DNA from: Lacunisphaera limnophila
GTDB lineage: Bacteria; Verrucomicrobiota; Verrucomicrobiia; Opitutales; Opitutaceae
Assembly: GCF_001746835.1 (NCBI RefSeq)
Contig: NZ_CP016094.1
Coordinates: forward strand, 2,991,501-3,055,500
Direction: 5' to 3'
DNA: 64,000 nucleotides
Of this stretch, positions 31,916 through 38,801 are shown piece by piece (position 1 is the stretch's first letter; each line of letters begins with the position of its first letter). The notes below the pieces were generated by a model that worked only from the letters and a program-made list of their open reading frames with translations, was not told the origin of the DNA and made no database searches. The position numbers were made by a program, and so were the translations under genes.

Positions 31916-31991
31916 AATTGCCCCGCGCCGCCGCGACGCCGGCCAATCTCCCGCTTGTGAATCGGGCGCGGGGTGATTCAGTGGTCGCACG

Positions 31992-34121
31992 ATGATACCC
32001 CGCATCCTGGTTCTGCTGGCTTGTGTCTTCACGGTTACGGTCCGCGCGGAGCGCGTGTACGTGTTGCATGAGGCCGGCAGCCCGCAGGCGGCGTATGCGG
32101 CGCGGAAACTGGGGGAGGCGTTGCGGGGGCAGGGCCATGAGGTGCTGGCGGAGAGGGCGGGGTATGACCGGTTGGTCAGCCTGGCGATCCACCGCGAGCG
32201 GCTCGGGCCGGAGGCGTTTCTGATCATCCCGGAGGGGAAGGTGATCACGGTGTACGGCGGTGATGCCCGCGGCCTGATCTATGGCACCCTCGCGCTCGCG
32301 GACTCGTTGCGCCAGGGCACGCCGCTGGGTGAGGTGAAGGCCGCGGCGGACCAGCCGCGGTTGGAGTTCCGCGGCATCAAATACAACCTGCCGTGGGAGA
32401 CCTACCGCGAGAGCTCGGCGCTCAGCCAGCACATCCCGGTGGCGAAGGATTTGAAATACTGGGAGGCGTTTTTGGACATGATGGTCGCCAACCGTTTCAA
32501 CGTGGTGAGCCTGTGGAACCTGCACCCGTTCACCTTCATGGTGCGGCCGGCGAACTTCCCGGAGGCCAGCCCGTGGTCGGAGGTGGAGCAGGAGGAGTGG
32601 CGGCAGCTCTACCGCGGTATCTTCCGGCTGGCGAAGGAGCGCGGGCTCGACACGTACATCGTCCACTGGAGCATCTTCGTGAGCAAGGAGCTGGCGGCGG
32701 CGCACGGCGTGGCGAAGAAGAATTTCTACCCGCACTACTATGTGGACGGCGACACCTCGGAGATCGTGCGCCGGTATATCCGGGAGAGCGTGACGCAGGT
32801 TCTCAACGAATACCCGGACCTCGACGGCATCGGCCTCTCGCACGGCGAGGGCATGGCGGGGATGACGCCGCTCGAGCGGCAGAAGTGGATGGATGACGTG
32901 ATCGTGGCGGGCATGCTCGATGCGAACCGCAAGGTGAAGCTGATTCACCGCGTGCCATTCTCGTCGGGGCTGTCCTCGGCCGGCGGCACGAGCAACGAGG
33001 TCGAGCAGGTGACGCGAGCGGCGATGGAGCAGCTGGGCGACCGGTTTGACGGGCCGATCTGGGTGGAGATGAAGTTCAACTGGTCGCATGCCCACACGAC
33101 GCCAAAGTTCGTGAAGGTGCACGGCGGCAAGCTGGGGGACACGTATTTCAAGCCGGCGCCGAAGAACTACAAGGTCACGTGGATGGCCCGGAACGAGGAC
33201 TTCTTCGCCCTGCGCTGGGGCGTGCCGGATTTCATCCGCCAGCATATCCGCCTCAATGCGGTGGAGGACTATGTCGGCGGGTATTTTGTGGGTTCGGAGT
33301 GCTACATCCCGGCGCTGGACTATTTCACGGCGGTGAAGGATCCCGTGGACTGGAAGTGGGCCTTCGAGCGGCAGTGGCTGTTTTATCAGCTGTGGGGCCG
33401 GCTGCTCTACAACCCGGACACGCCCGACGCGGTCTTTCAAGGGGAGTTCAACCGGCGCTATGGCGCGAAGGGGGACAACCTGCTGCGGGCCTACGCGCTG
33501 GCCTCGAACACCCAGATGCGGCTGGGCTCGCTGTATGATTCACGCTGGGATTTCACGCTCTACGGAGAGGGGTTCCTGGCGCTGCAAGGGGAGTACACGA
33601 AGTACATCGGCGTGGATGAGCTGATCGGCCACGCGGTGATGGACCCGGCGTATGTGTCGGTGAAGGATTACGTCGCGACGCTGGCCAAGGGCGGGAGCTA
33701 CGGCCCGGAGCGGATCACGCCCCCGGTGCTGGCGGATTTGCTCGAGCGGGATTGCCGCGAGGCACTGGGGCTGGTGGCGGGGATCGATACGACCGGCAAC
33801 GCCACGCTGCGTTACGAGGTGGCGGACGTGCAAACCTGGGCGCAGCTCGGCTTGCACTTGGCGGCGAAGCTGCGGGGCGCGGTGGCGCTTCAGCGTTTCC
33901 GTACGGGTGGCGCGGCGGCGGACAAAGAGGTGGCGATCGCGCAACTGGAGCAGGCGGTCGGGCACTGGGACGAGGTCGTCAAGATCACGCGGCCGCTGTA
34001 CCGCGACATGCCGCTCACGCACTACAACCATAACTTTTTCCATACGAACCCGGACAACCTGTTTCACTGGGCGCGGATCCGGGACGAGGTCGCGCAGGAT
34101 GTGGCGGTGGCGCGGGAGTGA
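31992..34121 (+). CDS. Secreted glycoside hydrolase of the family-20/67-like superfamily
   Basis: The 709-residue protein has a Sec leader (IPRILVLLACVFTVTVRAE). An N-terminal domain (about 20-115, with AYAARKLGEALRGQGHEVL and ITVYGGDARGLIYGTLALAD) looks like the zincin-like domain of GH20 and GH67 enzymes. A TIM barrel follows: LEFRGIKYNLPWETYRE, YWEAFLDMMVANRFNVVSLW, DTYIVHWSIFVSKEL and LDGIGLSHGEGM (a candidate catalytic Glu). The helical C-terminal part lacks a recognisable carbohydrate-binding module. I infer an exo-acting glycosidase such as an alpha-glucuronidase or hexosaminidase relative. Exact activity unknown. Confidence 0.7.
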   Translation: MIPRILVLLACVFTVTVRAERVYVLHEAGSPQAAYAARKLGEALRGQGHEVLAERAGYDRLVSLAIHRERLGPEAFLIIPEGKVITVYGGDARGLIYGTLALADSLRQGTPLGEVKAAADQPRLEFRGIKYNLPWETYRESSALSQHIPVAKDLKYWEAFLDMMVANRFNVVSLWNLHPFTFMVRPANFPEASPWSEVEQEEWRQLYRGIFRLAKERGLDTYIVHWSIFVSKELAAAHGVAKKNFYPHYYVDGDTSEIVRRYIRESVTQVLNEYPDLDGIGLSHGEGMAGMTPLERQKWMDDVIVAGMLDANRKVKLIHRVPFSSGLSSAGGTSNEVEQVTRAAMEQLGDRFDGPIWVEMKFNWSHAHTTPKFVKVHGGKLGDTYFKPAPKNYKVTWMARNEDFFALRWGVPDFIRQHIRLNAVEDYVGGYFVGSECYIPALDYFTAVKDPVDWKWAFERQWLFYQLWGRLLYNPDTPDAVFQGEFNRRYGAKGDNLLRAYALASNTQMRLGSLYDSRWDFTLYGEGFLALQGEYTKYIGVDELIGHAVMDPAYVSVKDYVATLAKGGSYGPERITPPVLADLLERDCREALGLVAGIDTTGNATLRYEVADVQTWAQLGLHLAAKLRGAVALQRFRTGGAAADKEVAIAQLEQAVGHWDEVVKITRPLYRDMPLTHYNHNFFHTNPDNLFHWARIRDEVAQDVAVARE

Positions 34122-34151
34122 CCCGCCCGCGCCCGGGGGTCTTTGGCTCGA

Positions 34152-34196
34152 CGCCCTTCGACTTCGCTCAGGGTGATTTGCCGGGGCAAATCAGAG
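34152..34196. repeat. CCCTTCGACTTCGCTCAGGGTGATTTGCC repeat
   Basis: CCCTTCGACTTCGCTCAGGG, then TGATTTGCC and GGCAAATCAGAG with self-complementary halves. It is directly followed by a CCCGC…GGCAAG copy at 34198-34233. Confidence 0.55.
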
Positions 34197-34197
34197 T

Positions 34198-34233
34198 GAC
34201 CCGCTTTCGCCCGGTGGGCTACGGCGCGGCAAG
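34198..34233. repeat. GACCCGCC…GGCAAG dispersed repeat
   Basis: GACCCGCTTTCGCCC then GGGCTACGGCGCGGCAAG. Confidence 0.6.
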
Positions 34234-34244
34234 GGGGGGCGGGC

Positions 34245-34320
34245 GAGACCTGAGACCTGAAACCTGAGACCTGAGACCTGAAATTGGACGACGACAGGGA
34301 TCTGTGATTTCAAATTTCAA
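34245..34320. repeat. Heptamer repeats (GAGACCT)5 and (ATTTCAA)2
   Basis: 34245-34279 holds GAGACCT, GAGACCT, GAAACCT, GAGACCT, GAGACCT. 34307-34320 holds ATTTCAA twice. These lie after the glycosidase gene and before the convergent DUF2934 gene. Confidence 0.75.
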
Positions 34321-34348
34321 ATGGTCGGCCGGGGCCCACTCGGCCGGG

Positions 34349-34714
34349 TCAGTTCGAGTGGGGTTTGGGCCAGACGGGCTTGCCGGTGACGGCGGGCTTG
34401 CTGTGGGGGGCGGAGTGGTGCGCGGTCTGGGGGGCGCGGGCCTCGTGTTTTTGGAGCGCGAGGGTGATGGCCTCCTTCTCGGCCTGGGCGGGCGAGACCT
34501 GGTAGGAGGCGAGGTTGTCGGCGACGGTCGAAGCGTGGGTGGCTGCACCGAAAGGGTCCCCCTTGGGCTTGCGGCCCAGCTTGCGCTCGGCTTCGAGCCA
34601 GATCTCGTCGTCGCAGCCGGTGGGGCAGCCCCGGGATTGCCAGAGCTGGTGGGCGTATTGGGCAATGTCGGCGTGGGGATGGGCGTCCGGGCTAGGGGTC
34701 GGGAGAGAGTTCAT
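34349..34714 (-). CDS. DUF2934 protein
   Basis: On the minus strand, the ATG at 34714 gives 121 residues. HADIAQYAHQLWQSRGCPTG then CDDEIWLEAERKLGRKPKG is the DUF2934 signature: a short helical motif with AxxLWxxRGxPxGxxxxxWxxAE. The C-terminal half is Pro/His/Lys-rich and probably disordered (ARAPQTAHHSAPHSKPAVTG). DUF2934 occurs in many plant- and soil-associated bacteria with no known function. The frame is open upstream of 34714, but the extra part is Arg/His/Pro-rich without similarity to the family. It is convergent with the glycosidase gene. Confidence 0.75.
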   Translation of the reverse strand: MNSLPTPSPDAHPHADIAQYAHQLWQSRGCPTGCDDEIWLEAERKLGRKPKGDPFGAATHASTVADNLASYQVSPAQAEKEAITLALQKHEARAPQTAHHSAPHSKPAVTGKPVWPKPHSN

Positions 34715-34875
34715 GCTATGTTCAACCCCGTCGTGCAGGTGTGGTTCCGGGTATTTCCGGGCGGAGCTATGCCCATGGGCATGAGGCGCACCCCCGCGGA
34801 CCCGGTCGGGTTGAGTCGATCGCGCCCTGTGGGCCGGTTGCTCCGCCACAGGCACGAAGATCCTCCCCTCCGGAA

Positions 34876-34898
34876 CATGTCACGTATTAAGTGACATG
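34876..34898. promoter_or_regulatory. Palindrome CATGTCAC-N7-GTGACATG upstream of the HTH gene
   Basis: Perfect 8-bp arms (34876-34883, 34891-34898) flank GTATTAA. The site lies 73 bp upstream of the HTH start at 34972. It has the same architecture (TGTCAC-N7-GTGACA, AT-rich centre) as the four-site array at 35415-35577 on the other side of that gene. It is a candidate autoregulatory operator. Confidence 0.6.
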
Positions 34899-34971
34899 GG
34901 ATGGGGGCCGACCTGATCTAAGGCCGTTTCATGGGTCGGATAGTCGCCCACGCTGGGGCTAGCTTGGGGGT

Positions 34972-35346
34972 ATGTATCGCTATGCTCTCTCGAGCCCGGT
35001 GGACGATCCGGGTGGCGGCCCCATCGGGGCCTTGCTGACCGCGGCATTAGTCATGGCCCAAGAAGCCCCCAAGGCCTTCCGCATCGAGGCGAAGCGTCGC
35101 ACCCGACGTGGCGGCGGCACGCTGCGGCCGGGGGCGGGTACGCCTCTCTGGAACGAACTCAAACGCCGGTTGCGACCCCACCTCAGAAAATATGGCAAGC
35201 AGGCCAATCTCGGGCGATTGCTCGGGCTGCCCCGTCAACGCGTCAATGCCTACGTGACCGGCGGTGGGGAAATGCCCGATGCAGAGCGCACGCTCCAGCT
35301 CCTGGTCTGGCTGGTGCTCGTGGAGCGGGGGAAGCCGCCGGGTTGA
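34972..35346 (+). CDS. Small helix-turn-helix protein, candidate regulator of the flanking palindromes
   Basis: The 124-residue protein is Arg/Gly-rich in the N-terminal half (IEAKRRTRRGGGTLRPGAG). The C-terminal half (about 74-118) has RPHLRKYGKQANLGRLLGLP then RQRVNAYVTGGGEMPDAERT. This reads as a XRE/Cro-like fold: 'anlgrllglprqrvnayv' supplies the scaffold and recognition helices, and 'pdaertlqll' follows as in the family. Palindromes with the core TGTCAC-N7-GTGACA lie 73 bp upstream and 68-230 bp downstream. I infer that this protein binds them. Fold assignment is by motif only. Confidence 0.6.
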   Translation: MYRYALSSPVDDPGGGPIGALLTAALVMAQEAPKAFRIEAKRRTRRGGGTLRPGAGTPLWNELKRRLRPHLRKYGKQANLGRLLGLPRQRVNAYVTGGGEMPDAERTLQLLVWLVLVERGKPPG

Positions 35347-35414
35347 GGATGCGGCGGGTGTCGCCTGTCACACAAACGGTGCCACAATCGTCAGTCGTCC
35401 AAGGCCGGATGATG

Positions 35415-35577
35415 TGTCACCTATTGCGTGACATGTTTGCGAAGCGCCGTCGGTGGGGCAGCTGGCACTTATTATGAGACAGGTATACGGATGCGCCGAG
35501 GAGGTGAACACGTCACTTAATACGTGACATGTGCGGCGGCTCGTACGGATCCAGAAGATGTCACTTATTAAGTGACG
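35415..35577. repeat. Four palindromes at exact 48-bp spacing
   Basis: Sites start at 35415 (TGTCAC-CTATTGC-GTGACA), 35463 (TGGCAC-TTATTAT-GAGACA, degenerate), 35511 (CGTCAC-TTAATAC-GTGACA) and 35559 (TGTCAC-TTATTAA-GTGACG). Each is 19 bp and the 29-bp intervals differ in sequence. The array ends 30 bp before the Nudix start at 35608. It could be a multi-site operator or an iteron-like binding array. Four units, a short degenerate repeat and no cas genes argue against CRISPR. Confidence 0.75.
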
Positions 35578-35607
35578 TGTTGGGGGCGAGAGGGCTAGGG
35601 TCGAGGG

Positions 35608-36123
35608 ATGGGACAGAATCTGGAGGAACTCTTTGATGTCGTGGATGAGCAGGACCGCGTGATCGGGCAGGAGCGGCGGCGTGAGGTGCACCGGCTCGGG
35701 CTGCGGCACCGGGCGGTGCACCTGCTCGTGGTGAACCGGGCGGGGCGGGTGTTTCTGCACCAGCGCTCGAGGCAGAAGGATCTGTTTCCGGGCTACTGGG
35801 ATTCCTCCGCGGCGGGGCATGTGGGTGCGGGCGAGGACTACGACGGCACGGCCGTGCGGGAGTTGGAGGAGGAGCTCGGGTGCCGGCCGGACCAGCCGCC
35901 GCGGCCGCTGTTCAAGATCGAGGCGCGGCCGGAGACGGGGCAGGAATTTGTGTGGGCCTACCTGGTGGAGGCGGAGGGGCCGTTTGTGCTGCACCCCGAC
36001 GAAATCGAGCGCGGGGACTGGTTCACCAAGGAGGAGATCGACCGCTGGCTGGTGGAGCGGCCGCAGGAGATCGCGCCGGCGCTGCACTATATCTGGCCGA
36101 GGGTGAGGCCTCACCTGGGGTGA
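35608..36123 (+). CDS. Nudix hydrolase (isopentenyl-diphosphate isomerase-like)
   Basis: The 171-residue protein has a complete Nudix box, GHVGAGE (70-76), seven residues, REL (84-86) and EEELG (87-91), fitting Gx5Ex7REUxEExGU. The flanks LEELFDVVDEQDRVIGQERR and DLFPGYWDSSAAGHVGAGED resemble the YfcD/Idi-like group that hydrolyses nucleoside-diphosphate derivatives or acts on isoprenoid-type diphosphates. The start follows the palindrome array by 30 bp, so it is the most likely target of that regulation. Substrate unknown. Confidence 0.88.
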   Translation: MGQNLEELFDVVDEQDRVIGQERRREVHRLGLRHRAVHLLVVNRAGRVFLHQRSRQKDLFPGYWDSSAAGHVGAGEDYDGTAVRELEEELGCRPDQPPRPLFKIEARPETGQEFVWAYLVEAEGPFVLHPDEIERGDWFTKEEIDRWLVERPQEIAPALHYIWPRVRPHLG

Positions 36124-36126
36124 GGC

Positions 36127-36154
36127 GGTTGTTGGTTGAGGGTTGTTGGTTGTT
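36127..36154. repeat. Heptamer repeat (GGTTGTT)n
   Basis: Units GGTTGTT, GGTTGAG, GGTTGTT, GGTTGTT directly after the Nudix stop. Confidence 0.75.
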
Positions 36155-36165
36155 GGGGCCGGGCC

Positions 36166-36274
36166 CCTTCGACTTCGCTCAGGGTGATTTGCTGGCAAAT
36201 CAGAGGGTGTGAGGGCGCGAGGGTATGAGGGTGTGAGGATTTGGGGGCTGGATCCTGAGACCTGAGGCCTGAGA
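36166..36274. repeat. CTTCGACTTCGCTCAGGG repeat, octamer array and heptamer array
   Basis: 36166-36205 is the CCCTTCGACTTCGCTCAGGG type with TTTGCTGGCAAA. 36203-36242 has five octamers GAGGGTGT, GAGGGCGC, GAGGGTAT, GAGGGTGT, GAGGATTT. 36254-36274 has CCTGAGA, CCTGAGG, CCTGAGA. Confidence 0.65.
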
Positions 36275-36285
36275 TCGGGTCGGGT

Positions 36286-36418
36286 GGGCGGCGAGTTGGC
36301 TCGCGCAGGGTTCGGAGCGCGACCTAGGTAACTGGCCTACGACAGACACCGGAGCGCGACCCTTTCGGCAAGCTCAAGGCCCTGTGCCAGTCGAACGGGC
36401 AAGGTCGCTGGCCCACGG
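36286..36418. repeat. Composite dispersed repeat (GGCGAGTTGGCTCGCGCAGG …)
   Basis: Modules GGCGAGTTGGCTCGCGCAGG, GGAGCGCGACCTAGGT, GCGACCCTTTCGGCAAGCTC, GAACGGGCAAGG and TCGCTGGCCCACGG. The same modules in other orders are at 26251, 27795 and 31701. Confidence 0.6.
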
Positions 36419-36503
36419 GAAGTAACGCAACGGGGTCGCGGCGGCTTCAGGATCGGCCCAACAACCAACAACGAACCACCGATAACGGGCGGCGCCGCCG
36501 CCA

Positions 36504-36740
36504 CTACTGCGGTCTCTGTCCCTTCAGGTCGTTGAATTCCTTCGTGCTCATCAGGCGGCGGGGGAGGCGGCGCTCGGCCTCGCTGAGGAGGCGGTCCCAT
36601 TGCTCGTCCTTCGGCTCGAAGAGCTCCCAGGAGGAGTGGTGGCCATGCTTGCGGTTGAACACGACGTGTCCGCCATGAAACCGCACCTTGATGTGCCATT
36701 TCTTGCCTTCCTCGTCTTTGTCCCACCAGCCGAATTCCAT
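36504..36740 (-). CDS. Small hypothetical protein
   Basis: On the minus strand, the ATG at 36740 (or 36746) yields 78 to 80 residues. The text MEFGWWDKDEEGKKWHIKVR then FHGGHVVFNRKHGHHSSWEL is rich in aromatic and charged residues and ends with a helical RLLSEAERRLPRRLMS. It reads as a folded small protein with codon use like the neighbours. I know of no family name or function. It is divergent from the LolA-like gene, with about 220 bp between them. Confidence 0.6.
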   Translation of the reverse strand: MEFGWWDKDEEGKKWHIKVRFHGGHVVFNRKHGHHSSWELFEPKDEQWDRLLSEAERRLPRRLMSTKEFNDLKGQRPQ

Positions 36741-36959
36741 GCCCATGCGGGCAGGTTGGGTGGGGAACACCCACGCTGCCAAGTACCAAGTGGCATGGAA
36801 CAAGGAGCAAGGAGTCACGGCGGGGAGCTTAGGGCTAAGCGCTGAGGGCGTGGGCAGGTGACACGGGGGCGGGAGGTCGAGCCAACCTGCCCGGAGGTCA
36901 GGTTCCACCTTTATACCTGTTACTTGCCACGGGCGACTCCGGTCCCATTGTGGCGGGGA

Positions 36960-37673
36960 ATGCTCATTCGAAAATGCATCCTCGGGCTCACCTTGCTCTC
37001 GCTGGCGGTCAGCGGACAGGCGCAGCTAGGCGCGGAGATTGCGCAGAAGCATGCGGAGCGGGCGGGCGACAAGCTCGCGGCGGTGAAGTCGCTGCGGGCG
37101 GAGGGGCGGACCTTCATCAGCGGGGAGATGGTGCCGTTCACGCTCACGGCGGAGCGGCCGAACCGGTTGCGGGTGGACAGCTTTTCGCCGGTGCGCCGGG
37201 TGATCCAGGGTTACGATGGGGAGAGCCCGCCGTGGATCAGTCACTCGGAGCACAAGGGCGGCGCGATCCAGGCCATGCCGGCGCCCGATGCGAAGGATTA
37301 CATCGCCAATGCGGACTTCGACGGCCCGCTCGTGAACTACGCGGCCAAAAAGTATTCCGTGGACTACGCGGGTGAGGACACGATCGAGGGGCGCCGGGCC
37401 TACAAGCTCCTGATGATGAGCCCCAGCGACGACATCTTCTTCCTGTGGGTGGACACCGAAAACCACGAGGTGGTGAAGCGCACGGTGTACCGGGCCAACC
37501 AGCAGGGCCGCGTGACGATCGAGACTTTCTTCAAGGACTTCCGTCCGGTGGCCGGCGTGTTGCAGCCGCACCGCATCGAGACGACGTCCAATGGGCGGCT
37601 GGTCTACGTGATGGTGATCGACGAGATGAAGGCGAACGTCGAGGTGCCGGTGGGGACGTTTGCGGCGCCGTAA
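36960..37673 (+). CDS. LolA-like outer-membrane lipoprotein-sorting family protein
   Basis: The 237-residue protein has a Sec leader (LIRKCILGLTLLSLAVSGQA). The mature part contains KLAAVKSLRAEGRTFISGEM, then FTLTAERPNRLRVDS, GRRAYKLLMM, DDIFFLWVDTENHEVVKRTV and FKDFRPVAGVLQPHRIETTS. This is the half-barrel pattern of LolA/LolB-like proteins, close to those annotated as outer membrane lipoprotein-sorting proteins. It would bind lipid or acyl chains in the periplasm. It is more likely a paralogue than the housekeeping LolA, since no lol genes lie nearby. The start was chosen at the leader. Confidence 0.72.
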   Translation: MLIRKCILGLTLLSLAVSGQAQLGAEIAQKHAERAGDKLAAVKSLRAEGRTFISGEMVPFTLTAERPNRLRVDSFSPVRRVIQGYDGESPPWISHSEHKGGAIQAMPAPDAKDYIANADFDGPLVNYAAKKYSVDYAGEDTIEGRRAYKLLMMSPSDDIFFLWVDTENHEVVKRTVYRANQQGRVTIETFFKDFRPVAGVLQPHRIETTSNGRLVYVMVIDEMKANVEVPVGTFAAP

Positions 37674-37760
37674 GGCACCAAGGCAGGGTCTCACGCAAAG
37701 GCGCTAAGACGCGAAGAAGAGAGGAGTGGGCTCCTTGGCGGCTTGGCGGCTTTGCGTGAA

Positions 37761-38573
37761 CTAGGAATCCTTCGACAGCTCGGCGGCGCGGGCGGTGGCG
37801 GCGGCGATGGTGTCGCGGAGGGTGGCGCGGAAGTCGCGCTGGGCGAGGACCTGGAGGCCGGCATAGGTGGTGCCGTTGGGCGAGGTCACCTTGTCGCGGA
37901 GCGTCTCGGGGGGCTGGCCGCTGCGGGCGAGGAGCCGGGCGGCGCCGAGGGTCGTCTCGAGGGCGGCGCGGTAGGCGACGTCGGGGGGCAGGCCGGCGGC
38001 GACGGCGGCGTCGCGGAGACCGGCGACAAATTCAAAGAGGAAGGCCGGGCCGCTGCCGCCGACGGCCGTCAGGGCATCGAAATAGGATTCGTCGAGGGCG
38101 GCGAACTGGCCGAGGGCGTTGAGCAGGCGCTCAACGAGGGCGCGGTCGGCCTCGGCCAGGGGCGCGAGGGAGCAGTAGGGGGTGAAGGCGGCGCCGATGG
38201 CGGCGGGGGTGTTGGGCATCGTGCGCACGAGGGCGCGGGCGTGCGGGAAGGTGCGGGCGAGGGTGGCGAGTTTTTTGCCGGCGAGGACGGAGAGCACGAG
38301 TTTGCCGCGGGTGAGCTCGGCGAGGCGCGGGTCGGCGGCGGCGAGGGATTGGGGCTTGAAGGCGACGATGACGGTGTCGGCCCCGGCGAGCAGGCGGGCG
38401 AGGTCGGCCTCATGGCCGATGCCGGTGTCGGCGGCGAGCTTCCGGGCGGTTTCGCCGCCCTTGCTGGTGCAGACCAGGTCGGCGGGCGCGCAGACCTTCT
38501 CGTCCAGCAGGCCGCGGACGATGGCGGATGCGAGGTTACCGGCGCCGAGGAAGGCGATGCGGGGGGAGGGCAT
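37761..38573 (-). CDS. proC: Pyrroline-5-carboxylate reductase
   Basis: The 270-residue protein catalyses the last step of proline biosynthesis, the NAD(P)H-dependent reduction of pyrroline-5-carboxylate. It begins with RIAFLGAGNLASAIVRGLL (Rossmann GxGxxxxA), has VIVAFKPQSL, VRTMPNTPAAIG and the C-terminal signature DALTAVGGSGPAFLFEFV, plus VTSPNGTTYAGLQVL. Length matches the family. A heptamer repeat (38625-38652) lies in the spacer upstream on the way to the kinase gene. Confidence 0.95.
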   Translation of the reverse strand: MPSPRIAFLGAGNLASAIVRGLLDEKVCAPADLVCTSKGGETARKLAADTGIGHEADLARLLAGADTVIVAFKPQSLAAADPRLAELTRGKLVLSVLAGKKLATLARTFPHARALVRTMPNTPAAIGAAFTPYCSLAPLAEADRALVERLLNALGQFAALDESYFDALTAVGGSGPAFLFEFVAGLRDAAVAAGLPPDVAYRAALETTLGAARLLARSGQPPETLRDKVTSPNGTTYAGLQVLAQRDFRATLRDTIAAATARAAELSKDS

Positions 38574-38624
38574 GGGGGCGGGGGACTGAGGATAGAGGAC
38601 GGATGACAGAGGGCGGAGGGGCTG

Positions 38625-38652
38625 AAATTAGAAATCTGAGATTTGAAATTTA
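38625..38652. repeat. Heptamer repeat (AAATCTG type)
   Basis: Units AAATTAG, AAATCTG, AGATTTG, AAATTTA lie between proC and the kinase gene; the remaining 230-bp spacer shows nothing else recognisable. Confidence 0.6.
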
Positions 38653-38801
38653 CGGCGCGGGGACGGGAGGGAAAGTGGGAATGGCCGGGGGGAAGGGCAA
38701 GAGTGCATCGCGGGGCGATAAGGAGGCCCGCGGCGAGTTCGCCGCAGCTCCATTCGACAGCCAGCAACCGAATACGGACAACCACCGGCGCGTTGCGCCG
38801 G

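Larger units (their letters stand above)
31629..31991. other. Gene-free spacer with a composite repeat and a 108-bp MITE-like element
   Basis: No gene is seen. It contains a GGCGAGCTGGCTCGGGCGG/CCCTTTCGGCAAGCTCA/GGCCCACG composite (31701-31791) and a 108-bp inverted-repeat element (31808-31915), followed by about 75 bp of plain sequence before the next start. Confidence 0.65.
36124..36503. other. Gene-free spacer composed almost entirely of repeats
   Basis: No gene is seen. In order: heptamers (36127-36154), a CCCTTCGACTTCGCTCAGGG repeat (36166-36205), an octamer array (36203-36242), heptamers (36254-36274), a composite dispersed repeat (36286-36418), and a short plain stretch with AACAACCAACAACG near 36458. 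Confidence 0.7.

Noticed and set aside
35415-35577. CRISPR array (regular repeats with differing spacers)
   Set aside because: Only four short units of 19 bp, one strongly degenerate, no cas genes in the window, and the repeat is an operator-like palindrome. A regulatory or binding array fits better.
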